From: Dicyema japonicum | Taxonomy: Eukaryota > Dicyemida > Rhombozoa > Dicyemidae | Length of the DNA: 64,000 nt | Reading direction: 5' to 3' | Assembly: GCA_011109175.1 (NCBI GenBank) | Contig: RDEW01000019.1 | Location: forward strand, 495,482 to 559,481 | Shown: positions 1 to 12,671 of the stretch, in pieces | Position numbering within the stretch: position 1 is the first letter of the stretch | Layout: each line of letters begins with the position of its first letter | Notes under the pieces: model-generated | Told to the model about the DNA's origin: nothing | Database searches by the model: none | The model's input: only the letters and a program-made list of their open reading frames with translations | Made by a program: the position numbers and the translations under genes

Positions 1-1716
1 TCAGTGATCTCCATCATAAATGTATATGCCCCAACCGGAGCACGTGTATCAACGAATATCGAAGAACTGGATACGTTTTACTCTACTCTCACAAGTGTGT
101 ACAACTCACTTTCATCCTCTTACTTTCTTTTTATCGCCGGGGACTGGAACGCCAGGGCCGGAAAAGCAAGACCTGGTGAAACGTGTATTGGATCCCACGG
201 TAGAAACCGCCGTAACATCCCCGGAGAGGCATTAATACAATTTTGCACGGCATTCAACCTACTCATATGCAACACTTGTTTCAAGCACCCGGCAAGACAC
301 AGGACCACGTGGGTTGGTACCAGAAAAGGCAAATCTGGAAACACAGTCAATATATACAATCAGATCGACTATATTATCTGCAAGCAACATCAGAAGGCCC
401 TCCTACAGGACTCGAGATCTTACGGTGGACTTGAAACAAGTAGCGATCATAAACTTGTGGTCGCCCGGCTAGTACTTAAAAGAATCCATGGAATACACGG
501 GAAACACAAAGGCCTTACCTCAGTACGTTTCGACACTGAGAGGTTACGCTACGAAGAATCCACCAAATGTCGTTATAGTGCAGTTCTGAGAGATAGCATC
601 AACAGTATTAACCAAAATCAGCCGACAAACAGCTTATGGGATGAAATAGTGGTTGCTATCCAAAACACAGCCTTTAGTGTGCTTGGTCACATCACCAAAT
701 CTCGTCACAAACAATGTAATCCGGATATCGGACAACTCTCTGTAACACAGAAAGAGCTCAGACTCCGGATGGAAAACACAAACGCTCCGGAAGATATCAA
801 AGTACTGCGCACCCAGAGAGGGAGAGTCTTAACGAAGATCAAACAAATACAAAGATTCCTTGCCAAAAATGAAGCTGAGGAGAAAATCTCAGACATATTA
901 AAGTACAAGAACGGACCAAGAATGTTCAAAGCAATCCGGCTTCTTAGCAGAGAAAACTGTCCAATTTCGTTAACTGTCCATGACAACCTTGGTCACGACG
1001 TTATCGGGACCATTAACAAAGCAAACGTTCTGGCATCCCATTTTGACCTTATGTTCAACAAACAGGACGCGGCTGACCAAGCAATGAAATCTCGGAAGTC
1101 TTACAAGTACACTCTAACTAGCCCTATTACCATATCCGAAACTCAACAAGCTATTAAAAAATTAAATACCGGAAGATCTGCCGGACCAGACTTCATTACT
1201 GCAGAACTTTTACAATACGGCCCGGAGGAGCTAATTGAAATGATTACTAACATTTTCAACCGGTCTCTCGAGGGTGCAGATGAACTGGAACTGGGAAAAG
1301 GGTGGCTAATTCCACTACAAAAACCGGGAAAAAGTAAAGGCCCCCCTCACAACTTCAGACCTATTATACTCCTAACCTCCATACGAAAAACATTATCCCT
1401 CATTGCTTTAAACCGAATAAAGGAGAGGGTGAACATATTTCTTTCGGACGGCCAAAGTGGATTCCGGACGGGCAGGTCCACGGCTGACGTGGTATGGGGG
1501 CACAGGTGGTATTGTGCCCTGTGCCAAAAATACAAAAAATCTATTGAGATACTTGGTATCGACATGTCCCGTGCGTTCGACTCGGTGGACCGTGGAAAAC
1601 TTATGGAAGTGTTGGAGAGTTTTCTACTGCCTGACGATGTCAAAATAATACACTTACTCATGCGGAACACTCAACTTGCCGTCAAAAATTGCCGGACAAG
1701 CACCTCCACAGACTGA
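1..1716 (+). mobile_element. LINE-A non-LTR retrotransposon, AP endonuclease plus N-terminal part of RT, open frame
   Basis: One uninterrupted 570-codon frame enters from the left edge, so the 5' end lies outside. The first ~155 residues are an APE-type endonuclease: INVYAPTGA, the catalytic GDWNARAG (residues 46-53) and SSDHKLV (about 145-151). A basic linker follows, then reverse-transcriptase fingers and palm: NFRPIILLTS, SGFRTGRSTADVVW and, near residue 520, GIDMSRAFDSV with the first catalytic Asp. The frame stops (TSTSTD-stop) just before the GVPQGDSLSP block seen in the sister copy at 59.4 kb. YADD, the C-terminus and the 3' tail are missing, so this copy cannot be active. A 1.7-kb intact frame suggests it is young or was recently truncated. 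The clade is uncertain; only APE-type LINE is safe. Confidence 0.88.
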
Positions 1717-3105
1717 ATATGTATTATCTATAAACCAATTATATAAAGAACACGTTATCCCTGGAAGATAATATCTTTATAGCAGAGTTGAAGCATTCGG
1801 GACCACATAATTGAGACGATAACCCAACTTTTCAGTCACTCGATATGCAAAAACAAATTTCACCAATTTGGAAGAACTCTTTAATATATCCGTTATTGAA
1901 CAGAATAAACTTGAGACGACCCTTGCTATTTCCGGCCAACATCAATACTGTGTGGATACCATGAACACAGGAAAAATTACTCCTCCAGAAATCACTCATT
2001 TTTACAACTTACCTCATCATTTTCTATAACGAACCTGTTCAATTTAACTATGAGTGAGTGAATTGTGCAAAGCCACATTAGAGAACGGAAGATAGTGACA
2101 GCAATATTTTCTCCATTTCAAAAGTTGTTCGCTTTCCTTGTCATTGGTCAAAAAGGATAAGTGAAGATAGGAAATAACATGCCTAAGTCTCAGAACCTCC
2201 CGAATATGATCCATCAAGGATCTCAACTTTACCAACATTATTCAATCTTTTTCTCAAAGATTTTCCCACTCCAAATACTGATAACATTCTTTTTGCGACT
2301 TTATAGTCGCATTAAGAGATCGAAGTAAAGAAGAACCAAAACCAAGAACGCGAAAGACTCCGAAACAAATTAGTCTTTCGTTGATGACTTCAAAATAGCG
2401 TCTGCAATTTCACTATTTGTGAAGGAAATGCAGGGTCAATTATCTCATTAATTACACTAGATTAAATTTAATTTTGTTATTCTCATTATTTTTTAAAAGT
2501 GGTCCTTCAATTTTTTTAACTATCAAAAATACAAAAAATGGCTTTGTCTTAAAAGGTTGCCGACAACTGGACTATGTCAAGCAAATAATCAATATTATTA
2601 GAGATTATTTTAGATCTTTTTAATGCTTACTAAGTTTATTTTTATCGTTGTTCATCTTAAAAAAGATGCGCTTGTTAGGTGAGTTATTCCGCACAACTTC
2701 TGACTAAATTCAGTACATGATAAATATAGGTTCTGTACATTACAAATAAGACATGACTTGATTCTTTTTCAGTAATTCTCTATCGTGAGATCACAGAAAT
2801 TGTATTAACACGATTAATGAATAATTTTAAAGCAAAAAATCTTGAAGTGATTAATTAAATGGTTTTGAGAAAATGCATGACTTAAGTTACTTGGTTGAGG
2901 TGATCAGTGTCATAAGTGTCGTACATATTTCAGTGACTTGTCGTGAGCTTAATGTCACGATCATTCTTTGATTTATCAATTGACCTAAAAATAATGAATT
3001 AAATAAGAATATCTCGATTTTGATAGGGAAAATAGGTTGAAAACCACTGTCTTGAATCATTATTAAAAATATTACTATACGACTAGCTTAGAAAATCTAT
3101 TCTTC
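1717..3105. other. no gene recognised
   Basis: AT-rich sequence with stops in all frames. No repeat family defined elsewhere in the window is recognisable by eye. Confidence 0.5.
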
Positions 3106-3109
3106 TATA

Positions 3110-3515
3110 TAAGGATGGGACCTGGGCAACCACTATAAAAGAAGAGGAGATGCTGGTCTCTTTTACAGGAATCACTTGAAAAAAATAAATGAATAATTTG
3201 TCGACCGGGATCTCATGTAAAGGAATATACAAGAAATGTGCCTGTTAGCCAATAAGCATGTAGACAATTTAATCTCGTTGGAGACTATTTGAGTACATCA
3301 TGAAGATGGAGATTGCATCCCTGCCACAAAGAACTATGAAAGACAACTATGTTGGCCAACAAGACCGTTTCCGTTTATGTCCTAGGATAACTCTACCATT
3401 AGTCTTACAAAAGGACTGGAAAACTAAAACACAGAAAGGGCTCTTGCAAGAACCGATGGTTGTATTTGTCCGTTAGTGAGAATTCGCTAATGCACGGGAC
3501 GTGATTACATTTTCC
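3110..3515 (+). mobile_element. LINE-A 3' coding remnant, badly decayed
   Basis: Broken reading frames resemble the C-terminal region of LINE-A. The stretch around 3350-3420 aligns by eye with the segment encoding YRKRHRTTLPIVLQKNW in the copy at 15.3 kb. Several frameshifts and stops are present; no function is expected. Confidence 0.5.
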
Positions 3516-4639
3516 ATCTTAACTCATTTTTAAATACTTGAAAAATGTAAACAAGCTAATCAAAGCGAAGGACAGAAACGATTTCCATTCGATCACAAGC
3601 TAGATACAAACAAATGAACCTCTTCAGTTAACATAATTTGAATCATTCTTTAAGAGCAGAACATTGCAGTCCAAACCATCGTCTTGAATCTTTTAAAACT
3701 CTAATAATTGAGTAGATATATTATTTTATTACCTAACCCGTAGTCCTGCTAATGATGGTGTCTCTCGCATTCTCCTAATTGTAAAATGTACTGAAGTTGT
3801 TATGTATTCAGAATGCTTCTTCAGCATCCACCTCTTTTTCGTTCGATGTTCCTCATGAGATCCCTGTTTCTCTGTAAACTCGCACGATTGTAATTACTCC
3901 ATGTGAAATCAACCTTGCACTTGTTTTACTCAATAAGGTATAGAGTATTCTTTAATTAATAGGTTCTACCGTTAGTGGAAAAAAAGTTAAGAGATAAAGT
4001 ATATTTAAGGTATATTCAGTTTCCACTGTTAAAAAGACGCTTTCATTCTAAACATCACATCCAATAATATAAGCATTGTGGAAAACCCTCAAGTAGAGTA
4101 GAAAAAATATATATACTTTTTGGATATCGGCCAGGTATTGGGTTTCTCCTAAAACAGCCTTTGGATTTGAAGAGCTGAACAAAATCCTTCGACTATGAAT
4201 GTATTCTACATAATCTATCTATGGAGTAGGCTATATGTAAGTTAGTTATTAAAATGATCTATGACGTTGATCACAAGCATATAAATGCTTATGGTTCCGC
4301 ATTTGCCGTGCCTTTCACTATCCATTCTATCAGTTTTCTCTATGGAACTTTCCTACTCTGACGGCTCCGCAGTTCTTGGAAGAATCCATACATGGAGGTG
4401 TCAAACTGAGTCCTCTGACGTTGAAAGTTGCAATTAAAACGGGCTAGAATAAACAGATTGGGTAAAATAATTACATTATTATGACAGAGACCACTCAACC
4501 AATCGGGCATAACTAGATTAAATAATGATATAAATTATAATAGGCCAATTTAATTAAAAATTAAATTAATCATTAATCCAAAATGTTTATTAAAGGGAGA
4601 ATACGACAAAAAACGATCATGAATAAATATCCATTACAT
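3516..4639. other. no gene; short SINE-2 scrap on minus strand near 4118-4170
   Basis: The only recognisable piece is at 4118-4170, which resembles the minus-strand SINE-2 core at 19.6 kb (shared words GGCCAGG and ATTGGG). The rest is AT-rich and unassigned. Confidence 0.35.
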
Positions 4640-5195
4640 CCATAATTTTTCAACAAAATGAAAAAGACCTGGCTTCTACACAAAAGTCTTGACCATAAAA
4701 CTCGAATGAAATTTTACAATGCCCTATTGAGGCCATCCTATTATATAATGCCAGTACATGGGCATGTACAGGGCAGGAACTCGAAAAGTTGAATTCTTTT
4801 TACAGATATCATTTCCGAGCATTTTTTCTTCTCGAAGCTTTTTCAAAAATCTTATACAAGAGAACAAAAAACTGAGCCAATATCATGTGATATTACTGAT
4901 TCAAGATGACGGTTCTTTGGACCATACTCCGCCACGATGTGGGATCTCTGCCAACATAGCAATGGAGGAATATTTTGTCTTAGAAGCTTATCGTTTCCGC
5001 GGCCGGCCGAATACAATACTGCCGGTTATTCTAGATGAAGATCTCAGGAGGATTGGAAAGTGCCTTAAAGATGGGGACGATCTAGATATGTATGCTACGG
5101 AACATGGCAACGGATCGAAAAAGATGGGCGACGTTAATTAGATTGTTAACTTTTCGTGTTGCACATGCTTTGTCATGATCTTGGCATCGCGTACG
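4640..5195 (+). mobile_element. LINE-A 3' end, 5'-truncated
   Basis: The frame at 4758-5141 and its neighbours translate to the LINE-A C-terminus: a segment ending MEEYFV, then RFRGRP and a TLPV-like run followed by LDEDLRRIGK, matching MDEYF...FRGRPRTTLPITLNED of the better copy at 60.3 kb. The terminal residues read GDVN-stop against the family's QGNLN-stop. The 3' sequence ends in an (AATA)n run at about 5199-5213. Frameshifts are present. Confidence 0.7.
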
Positions 5196-5640
5196 TGCCT
5201 ATAATAATAATAAAAAATCCATCATAATCCTTGGTATAAACAAGCTTCTAAAGCGCATTCCTTCAATTATTTACAAAGGTTCGCGTACAATTATTACTTA
5301 AGTACATTCATATCTGTACAAAATTGTATAATCGTACAAATTAGAATTCGGGATCCTATTTTTTTGAATATCTCATTTTAAAATTTTGATCAAACTTTTT
5401 AATAAAAATGTTATGTTAAAAAAATATTTCGTCTCTAATGTGCTGTAACACCATTTTAAAAAGAATTCTACACTCCCTTCTTAAATCCCCCTCTCACCAG
5501 ATCATCCTCGTACAAGTGAATCCGTACCTATCAGCTTTAAATAAGATTTTTTTATTTTTTAAGTCCACCTGGGAAACGAGTAGCGCTCGGTAATTTGTAG
5601 CGCCTGTAGCATAAAACGACGTTTACAACACTGGCATTCT
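5196..5640. other. no gene recognised
   Basis: AT-rich, stops in all frames, no family match seen. Confidence 0.4.
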
Positions 5641-5645
5641 TTTAA

Positions 5646-6070
5646 TTATCCGATTTGAATATGCTTATGCAGATCTGCAATGACAAAGTCACAGTATTCC
5701 TCCATGATTTCTCGAATTTCTTTGTGATGAAAATTAAACTTAATTTTCCATTTTGTAGCCAACTTTTCTCTAAATCTCAATCCAGTTAAATACTTCAGCG
5801 CAATATATTTTATTGATGAAATAAAAAGTAATGATCCACTTAATCGAAAAATTTTTAACATCTATACAAAGTTGTCAACTTAATTGAGTTCGCTGCACTG
5901 GTTAGTATTGCCTGTTCTTTTTCGGTTTGACACATTCTTCGGGTTTCACTAGGGTATACTTTCCTGAATCTACTTGCCACCAATTGACAATCGTAGACAT
6001 GATTGATGTGAATATTTAGAGAAAGAAGTTGCACATACAACCAATAGCTCTTCAGTTTGGGAGGTGTTAA
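5646..6070 (-). other. unassigned coding-like segment, minus strand
   Basis: Two adjoining minus-strand frames (61 and 71 residues) read like ordinary protein, for example YDCQLVASRFRKVYPSE followed by KWKIKFNFHHKEIREIMEEY. They could be exons separated by a short intron or a transposase relic. I recognise no family. No ATG is needed if they are internal exons, and no clear splice pair joins them. Confidence 0.25.
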
Positions 6071-6640
6071 ATCACTTCAAGGATGTTTTCTTTGGTAAAG
6101 TCTTCAAGTGTGACTTCTACATCGATCACTTGTTTGTTCATCAAATGTGTTCTCATTAATCGCCAATTTCTTCCAAATATTCTCTCAGATTAAAGACACT
6201 CGCTTTCATTGAAAAAAAATCAGCATTTTAATTCTCTTCATTTAAAACACAACAAAAATATCTCGGGATGAGTTTAAAACACCGATTATGTTTTCTGTAT
6301 TATTAAATTCAAGGATTCTGAGTTTTTCAAACACATTGTTTAGGGCACCCTCCCTGTCTTTCAATATCTTTATTTACAACACATATCTCGCTTCATAGTC
6401 ATATTATTGAGTTCCTCTCTGTCTGGTAAACTATGATTTAGCTTCTTTAGTTCTCTAAGCTTGGCTTCTATACCCTAAATTCGGTTACTTTCTAAGAAAA
6501 CTCTATATTCTCGTTTCCAAGCATAAATTGAGGTGGAAATGAGTTTATATAATTATTGATTGCTGTCGTTTTTGAAAAATCTCATCCAAGAAAAATCTCT
6601 TCTGTTCTTTTTCAAACCTTTTGGCTCCAGAGGATGTTGA
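6071..6640. other. no gene recognised
   Basis: AT-rich sequence; minus-strand fragments upstream of the coding-like segment are broken by stops. Confidence 0.35.
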
Positions 6641-6644
6641 ATTG

Positions 6645-6820
6645 TTAGGTTGCGTCATGTGGTTCACCATCTCTGGTGGCGCAAGATTTAATCCTAAATT
6701 TTATCCGAAAAGAATCATTAGTCAACCATGCACTGGAGTTCTCCCTGGACGGCACTTCCTTTATGTCTTAGCATGCGAAGATTGCTGAGGAGGTTGGGAT
6801 CACGGAATTTTTTTCATTCT
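6645..6820 (+). mobile_element. SINE-2 core scrap followed by LINE-B C-terminal scrap
   Basis: GCGTCATGTGG-TTCACC at 6655-6675 matches the SINE-2 core at 17.5 kb. At 6770-6815 the sequence resembles the LINE-B C-terminus, encoding EEVGIT, but the stop codon after GIT is lost. Confidence 0.45.
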
Positions 6821-6879
6821 GGTTATGACGGTGTTATTTGGTACAATTAATTTAATCTGCTCAAAAACACAAAAATCAA

Positions 6880-7200
6880 TCAAAAACGATTCCTGCCTAC
6901 ATAATTGACGTTGAGTTGCCTCTCGCGATGACAGCAGAGATCAACTGGAGAACCTTCCAGTCTCACGTACGTCGTGGCTTTTTAGTGTAGCAAGGCGTCC
7001 AAATTTCTTTATGAAACGAAACGTTTTCCCGCTTAAACAATGTACCGCGCTCCGACAATGTTGGAGGGGCAAATGGGGTCGACGCAAGTAACAACCCATA
7101 CCAAAGGTTTCAGACATTTGCTTTTTTAATCTCAAAGGAAGGAATAAAAGAATTAATCTTTTATCAAAGACATTCAACAGAAAACTATTTACTTGCATGT
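6880..7200 (-). mobile_element. LINE-D C-terminal remnant
   Basis: The minus-strand frame 6941-7198 ends with FIKKFGRLATLKSHDVRET, nearly the same as FLKKLGRLPTLKSHDARET in the plus-strand copy at 58.9 kb. That segment is part of the C-terminal PD-(D/E)XK-like domain of LINE-D. Confidence 0.65.
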
Positions 7201-7204
7201 TAGT

Positions 7205-7820
7205 GTCACAGAAATAGAATAATTCGGATAAATAATATCCAAATTACTTAGACTTATTAATAAAATTCGATTATCCCTGATTGTCTGTCACTTTTTGTTA
7301 TCAAAATCGACACGCTTTCTAATCGTCAAATATATGATAATATAGTTATTTAACTAACTACGGCCTCACAAACTTGTAGGAGCCCTGCAGCTATTAAATA
7401 AGACGCAGTAAATGCCGGTCTACCATAGATTGGTCAGTCCTGGAAATGTAGACAAACGTTGCTATAATTCATGACATTCAAATATGATTTTTTGTCCACT
7501 CGGATATGTTTAAATATGGTTGTGTTAACTTAACTCGAATATCAACCATAATTAAGATAAAATTACATAAATAACACACTGGAGATTTCTGTGAACGCTG
7601 TTTGATATTTGAGCGAATCTCGTTTACACTCCTGGCTAGATAGTCAAGGGGGTTACTGTCATGGGGGTACTTTATGAATTAGATTGATTGTTTCTTATTT
7701 AATAAATAAACTGTCAATCATGGCAAGTTTAATCTCTAAAGACTCCAACATACAGTATGACAGTCACTGAGGAATCTAGAGAGCCAATTAATTCAAGTTA
7801 GTTATTAATTCAAGCTCTCC
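7205..7820. other. no gene recognised
   Basis: AT-rich, no coding or repeat signal identified. Confidence 0.4.
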
Positions 7821-7829
7821 ATTAGGGTG

Positions 7830-8640
7830 TGCAGACTTTGAGCACGCAATGGGAGTTACCCTTTAATCCTATGATTGTGACGTTTATAGTAAAATAAACA
7901 ATAGATTACCCTGAAAAACGTAGTCTCCAAGACCAATTTTTTCACCAGACTGAAGAAGATTATTTTGCAAGAATGGTTATTACCCATAATGGCTACCAAA
8001 TGGCCCACACCATAGTAAGAGAAACACCCCCAGATCATGATATTTTCTAAAATTGAAATTTCAGTAAAACCTTTTCCAAACTTATGAGCTTGCGCGATGA
8101 ATTCCGGTTTCGAAGAGCCTTTTGCACTTTTATAAACCATTGCGTTCTAATTTGTCGGTCTCAGTTCAAATGAACATTCGTCAAAAAAGATAAAAGTTCC
8201 ACCCATAATCATAAACTTGTAATAAAAATTTAACGATTTTCGTCTTTCCAGTATGTTTTTTCGATTCAAATAAGGTTATTTGATTGCTTTTCGACAAAAT
8301 ATTTCCTTTTTATTCAGAGTTCCGATTTCTTTATGCCTGGAAACTTGTGTTTTAGTGGAATTCTTGTGTTCCGTGGATAACTTTAGCGACGAAAACGAAG
8401 GATTTTCACGGAAAATATTGCATAAATTTATCTTCGATTCATTTAACTTTGGTAGACGCCCTGTACCCGGTTTACGAGAAATCCTTCCGGTCTTTTTTGT
8501 ATCTACTGATGAAACTTCCGACAGTATAAAAGGGAACAACAGTCTCTATAGAAATTTTCTAAGAGACATTTTTTGGTTATGCAGTGCAGTTATTTGACTT
8601 TTTAAAACTTCAGATAAGTGATTTTTTTCTAAAAACTATC
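7830..8640 (-). mobile_element. Tc1/mariner-type transposase relic
   Basis: Minus strand. The N-terminal part (8539 to 8276) reads GRISRKPGTGRLPKLNESK, a Tc1-like helix-turn-helix linker. The central part (8140 to 7856) contains IMIWGCFSYYGVGHLV, the hallmark block around the second catalytic residue of Tc1 transposases (family pattern VMVWGCFS..G.G.L). The two parts lie in different frames, the final catalytic region is missing, and I found no convincing inverted repeats. Inactive DNA transposon. Confidence 0.8.
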
Positions 8641-9834
8641 GAAAATTATAGGTAAATTAAGAAATTTAAGTGGTGTACAATTTTCTGTGAGCAACAGGAT
8701 TCATCACGATGAAAATTATATTCAAAATAAGAAATAAATCGACGTATAAAATATATTACAAATCAACTTAATGAAAAAATTTGACAGTCTTTCTTGAAGA
8801 TATCTTGGTATAGGATCAAACTTCTGAAATTATATTCAGGGGGTCGAAGCCATGTACCCAGTTAAAACAGATGTCTCAAAATAGTTGACACCTTCCATGA
8901 AACAATTCTCCGCAAGGTCTTTCCAATAGACTTATTCTAGTGCCTTGGCATATAATTTTTCGATGACTTTCAGAAGATTGAATTTCATTAATCAAGTTTT
9001 TGTTTTCATCCACCACCTCAATCATCAACTCTAAGTAGGCTATCGATTAAAGGAACAGCCAATTTATGTTAGAGACCATTTGTTACCCAAAGCATATCCC
9101 AGAAGATCAATGCAGACTCACATGATTGGGTCATAATTATAAGAACTGTAATCACGTTATATCTCATCGGTTTTGTGAGTTAAAAAGGGAAAAATCTCCA
9201 TATTATATAACATTTGCATGATTCATTCGAATGTATTTGTTGAAAAAAAGTTTGGGCAGGGAATTTTGTAAATCCAGCAGGGCTATAAGGTGTTCTTTAG
9301 ACGATGTCAATAAAATTCGTCGAACTGGAAACAGACACCTGTCCTGAGTATTCCACTTCTATTAAGTAAAAGCAGAACATCATTTAGCTTAGATTTGGCA
9401 GAGTCTTTTCTTAGATTAGGATATCTATATTTTTTAAGGTTTAAAATTATACCACAATTATTCGTGATGTCAACTGATCTGACATTGAGTTGACAATGAC
9501 GTTCATTTGTTCTCTCCCAACCTAGTCTCTACGTAAAATCGTTTGGTATTTTTAATCACCAACGAACCCCACAAGATCAAATATTTAAATTTTAATCAAA
9601 TAATAAAAATATTTTAATTTTATATGAATTAAAAAAATAACTTAAAATTAAAAATTTATTAAAATAATTATGTGATCTGTGATAAGCGCAGAGAACGCAT
9701 TCGTAACCCAGACCTCTTAAGTAAACGTTTTCATCAAGTCGACATTAGAGAAATTTTGTAAAAAATTGGTACCAAAACAGGAACACTTATGTAGTATTAT
9801 TTATTGACCACTTCGACATAATTGCGGTGGTGTC
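8641..9834. other. no gene recognised
   Basis: AT-rich, including a very A/T-only block at about 9575-9670. No repeat family recognised. Confidence 0.4.
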
Positions 9835-9950
9835 GGTTCTCGTTCTAGTAATAGAGATCAACTAGGAGACCCAGGATTTTCACGGACGTCGCCATGGCTT
9901 CTAAGTTTAGCGAAACGGCTCAGTCTAATTTCCCGACTTATGCAGTTTTG
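9835..9950 (-). mobile_element. LINE-D scrap
   Basis: AGATCAACT-GGAGA and the CGTCG(CC)ATGGCTT word order match the minus-strand LINE-D remnants at 6.93 kb and 37.7 kb. Very short and decayed. Confidence 0.35.
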
Positions 9951-10377
9951 AAATTTATAAATAAAAAATTATTATTAAAAATAATATAACTAAACTTTTT
10001 TGAAACAGAATAGGATAGGATATATATCTAACGGTTATTTAACTCCAGATATAAAGAATGTTAGTAAAAAAAATTTTGTGGGAGTATCAGGAACAAATTA
10101 CTTTGTGGGGAACTTACAACTTTAACATTATTGTTTTTAGAAATCCCTCTCTTAAGCAATTTCTTGACATTTTTTAACCTCAGAGTGTTCATGCAGCCCT
10201 GAAGCCAAATGTCCTACTTCGGATCGTGTATTTTCTTCCATCAAATAAGTAGGAAGGGCAACAAGAATTGTTCCGTACTTGAGAGAGCAGACATACAATC
10301 AACCACACAAGAAACACACGTTTATTTTTTATTATTATATAAATAATGAATCACCGATTTCTATAATTGGTAGAACT

Positions 10378-10402
10378 ATGAATAATAATAATAATAATAA
10401 AA
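10378..10402. repeat. (AAT)n microsatellite
   Basis: About eight AAT units just upstream of a SINE-1 copy. Similar trinucleotide runs terminate the LINE and SINE tails elsewhere in the window. Confidence 0.8.
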
Positions 10403-10444
10403 TACTGAAATTGTCGTGAATATAAATAATTTGTACAATCATGC

Positions 10445-10652
10445 CCATCCAGCCGGATGGAATGTGGTTAGGTGTCGGGCTAAATTGGCTCAGGTCACGG
10501 GTTCGATTCTCGCTGCTGTTCACCTAATAGAAGGTTCCACGCATCTACGATGCTAAAAGGGCTTGAGGAGTGACGCCGTCATCAGTGGAGATTCACTGCG
10601 AGACTGGATTGTCTAAAAGGACACACAACATAGAAAAAGAAANATTTCCTCC
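10445..10652 (+). mobile_element. SINE-1, 3'-truncated copy
   Basis: tRNA-like head with the A-box region reading GGAATGTGGTTAGGTG and a B box GGTTCGATTC near 10500, then the SINE-1 body (GTGACGCCGTCATCAGTGG). The copy stops after the A-rich stretch and lacks the usual tail. It contains the only ambiguous base of the window (n at 10643). Confidence 0.85.
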
Positions 10653-10654
10653 TC

Positions 10655-11045
10655 CCAACGAAAACTAAACTTTGTAAACACTTCTTGGATACTACAAAGG
10701 CTGTTTCTACTCAGCGTTAAGCTACCTTTATACGCAATACAATCAACCGACAATCAGCTACGGCTGTGCGGCATATGACGCAAACCTGTACTATACGAAC
10801 CTAGAAAAAAATAATGTCTTTCAAGCAAGTCACGAGGTCTTACAAAGCTTGACCTCCTCACGGTTAATAATAACTCAGTTCGAGGAACTTGTGAGGGGAA
10901 CGGGAATCCAATTGCCATTTCCGAAATCCAGTATCCAGTACGTACAGGAAGTGCGTCGATTCTCGGGACGATGAGGCGGATGCTAAAGGAGGCCGGAATC
11001 ACCTGAAACCACGTATCTTTTTAATATGTCGGTGATGGTTTAAAA
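10655..11045 (+). mobile_element. LINE-B 3' end, 5'-truncated
   Basis: Decayed C-terminal coding sequence ending MRRMLKEAGIT-stop at 11006, then a short 3' UTR and an (AATA)n tail. GIT-stop is the family's C-terminal signature. It is followed directly by another LINE-B copy in the same orientation. Confidence 0.65.
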
Positions 11046-12290
11046 TAAATAATGATAATAATAAATTATAGTTTGAATTTTAACGTGGATAATATCTTTA
11101 ACAAGTTGCTAATTCTGGAGTGGCTTGTGCTCGGGAGAATAAAAGAATTTTTACCAGAAAAGAATTTTCAACATGGATTCAAAAATGAGAGATCCACGTC
11201 TACATATTTTCAAACATTGACCAAATTCGGATTCACAACCAAGCCGAGACACTTTAAAACAGTGCCATGCTCAATCGACATATATGCTCAATCGACATAC
11301 ACAACGCTTTTGACTCAGTCTCGAAGAAGATTCTATCGAGAAAAATATTTCAATCGGAGATCAGAGGGAAGCTAAAGCTTTGGATTATTAACTTCCTAAG
11401 TGGACGAAGGGGACGTGTTTGCCTCGGAGGTATGAAATCAATCTCACGGTTTTTTCCAAACGGAGTCCCTCAAGGATCGCCTTTATCCCCTTCTCTTTTT
11501 AACTTCTTTCTGGCGGATATTCCGAGTCTTGAATCTGATAATGATGTTCTACTTTCCTATGCGGATGATATTGTGTTGGCTTCGCGAGATCAGGACATCC
11601 AGAGGGCCACAGAAAGAATACAAATTAACCTGGACAGGCTTAATGCCTGGATAATGGAAAACCGGCTCGTGGTGAATGCAGAGAAGTCGTCTACGTCACT
11701 ATTTACCTCGGACAAAAAATTGGGAAGGAAGACAGTCACCTTGAAGTTAAACAAGGTCGGCATCCCTTTCCACAGATGTCAAAGGATCTTGGGTGTAACA
11801 ATTCATATGCATCTCTGTTAAACACCTCACGTAGAAAACATTCTATTGAAATGCGAGAAGAAACTGAACGTATTGAAAAGTTTATCGGGAATATGGAAGA
11901 GTGGTACTCACCCAGTCTTGATGAACGTATACAAACAATACATCGAGTCATGTTTCTCATATGCATGCGCCTCGTAGGGTCCGTCCATATCTTGGACAAA
12001 TATGAGGAAAATTGAGGAAATGGCTAAGAGGGCTTACAGAGTAACGGAGCGTTGGATTTGTGAAGATCATCGATTCGGACCTACGCCTCTGGAGGCCCTG
12101 ATGAGACTTGACTCCAGATCACGGGAAATTGGCCCTGAAAATTCAAGCAGCCGTCCTGTACGTTCATGCACGGGCACGAAGGAAGAACGACGGGCAAAGA
12201 TGAGGTCTTTGTTAGAATGCATCGGGATCACGTGATAATTAGTTTTGTTTTACTGTGGTCTTGGGTTAAATAAATAAAATAAAAAAATAA
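11046..12290 (+). mobile_element. LINE-B RT and C-terminus
   Basis: Contains RT domain pieces in shifting frames: FQHGFKNERSTSTY (11170), SIDIHNAFDSVSKK (11270), NGVPQGSPLSPSLF (11460-11500) and YADDIVLA with the catalytic YADD at 11558-11569, then NAEKSSTSLFTSD. The C-terminal frame ends RAKMRSLLECIGIT-stop at 12235, followed by TAATTAGTTTTG and an A-rich tail. Frameshifts near 11265 and 11800-12000 inactivate it. The endonuclease half is missing. The last ~185 nt are almost identical to the piece at 61.96 kb. Confidence 0.85.
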
Positions 12291-12671
12291 ATTCAACATG
12301 GATTGATCTAAAAAGCTTTCTCCGTTAAAAAACGGTAGATTTATGCCTGAGACAAAGGGTTTCAGGAAACTTAATATAATCAAACCGCTCTTGAAGTCCA
12401 GGCCGTCACAGGAATGCGCCCTCGTCGTGTTCAATCAACTCCAAAAACCGACGATTGAGTATGCCTGTTCCTCATGGGCCTATGAAGTTTCGATATCAAA
12501 TTCACTCAAGATCAATTCCCTAATTGGCAAACTAGCACGTCTAACGAATCTACCCCCGATCTTTTCTTCCCAATGCTTGACCACGCCGCAATCAAAATTA
12601 ATGGCTTCGGCTTCATCGGTCTGTGTGCCCAAGAAACAAGTCTTTCTTCCATTCAAGGCGAGTGGCCTATT
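12291..12671 (+). mobile_element. LINE-B C-terminal domain fragment
   Basis: The frame 12343-12726 encodes KGFRKLNIIKPLLKSRPS and PTIEYACSSWAYEVSISNS, the same subfamily as 27.5-27.85 kb (KGFRKLNIMKPLLKSRPS). It breaks off where the opposing minus-strand element's tail begins. Confidence 0.75.

Noticed and set aside
705-986. 93-residue minus-strand frame inside the LINE-A ORF
   Set aside because: Antisense shadow of a well-supported plus-strand coding frame.
8280-8597. 105-residue plus-strand frame
   Set aside because: Antisense of the Tc1-type N-terminal region; no recognisable features of its own.
7825-8700. Terminal inverted repeats of the Tc1 relic
   Set aside because: The similar words at 7826 and 8672 are in direct, not inverted, orientation.
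10754-11002. 82-residue minus-strand frame
   Set aside because: Antisense shadow of the LINE-B C-terminus ending at 11006.
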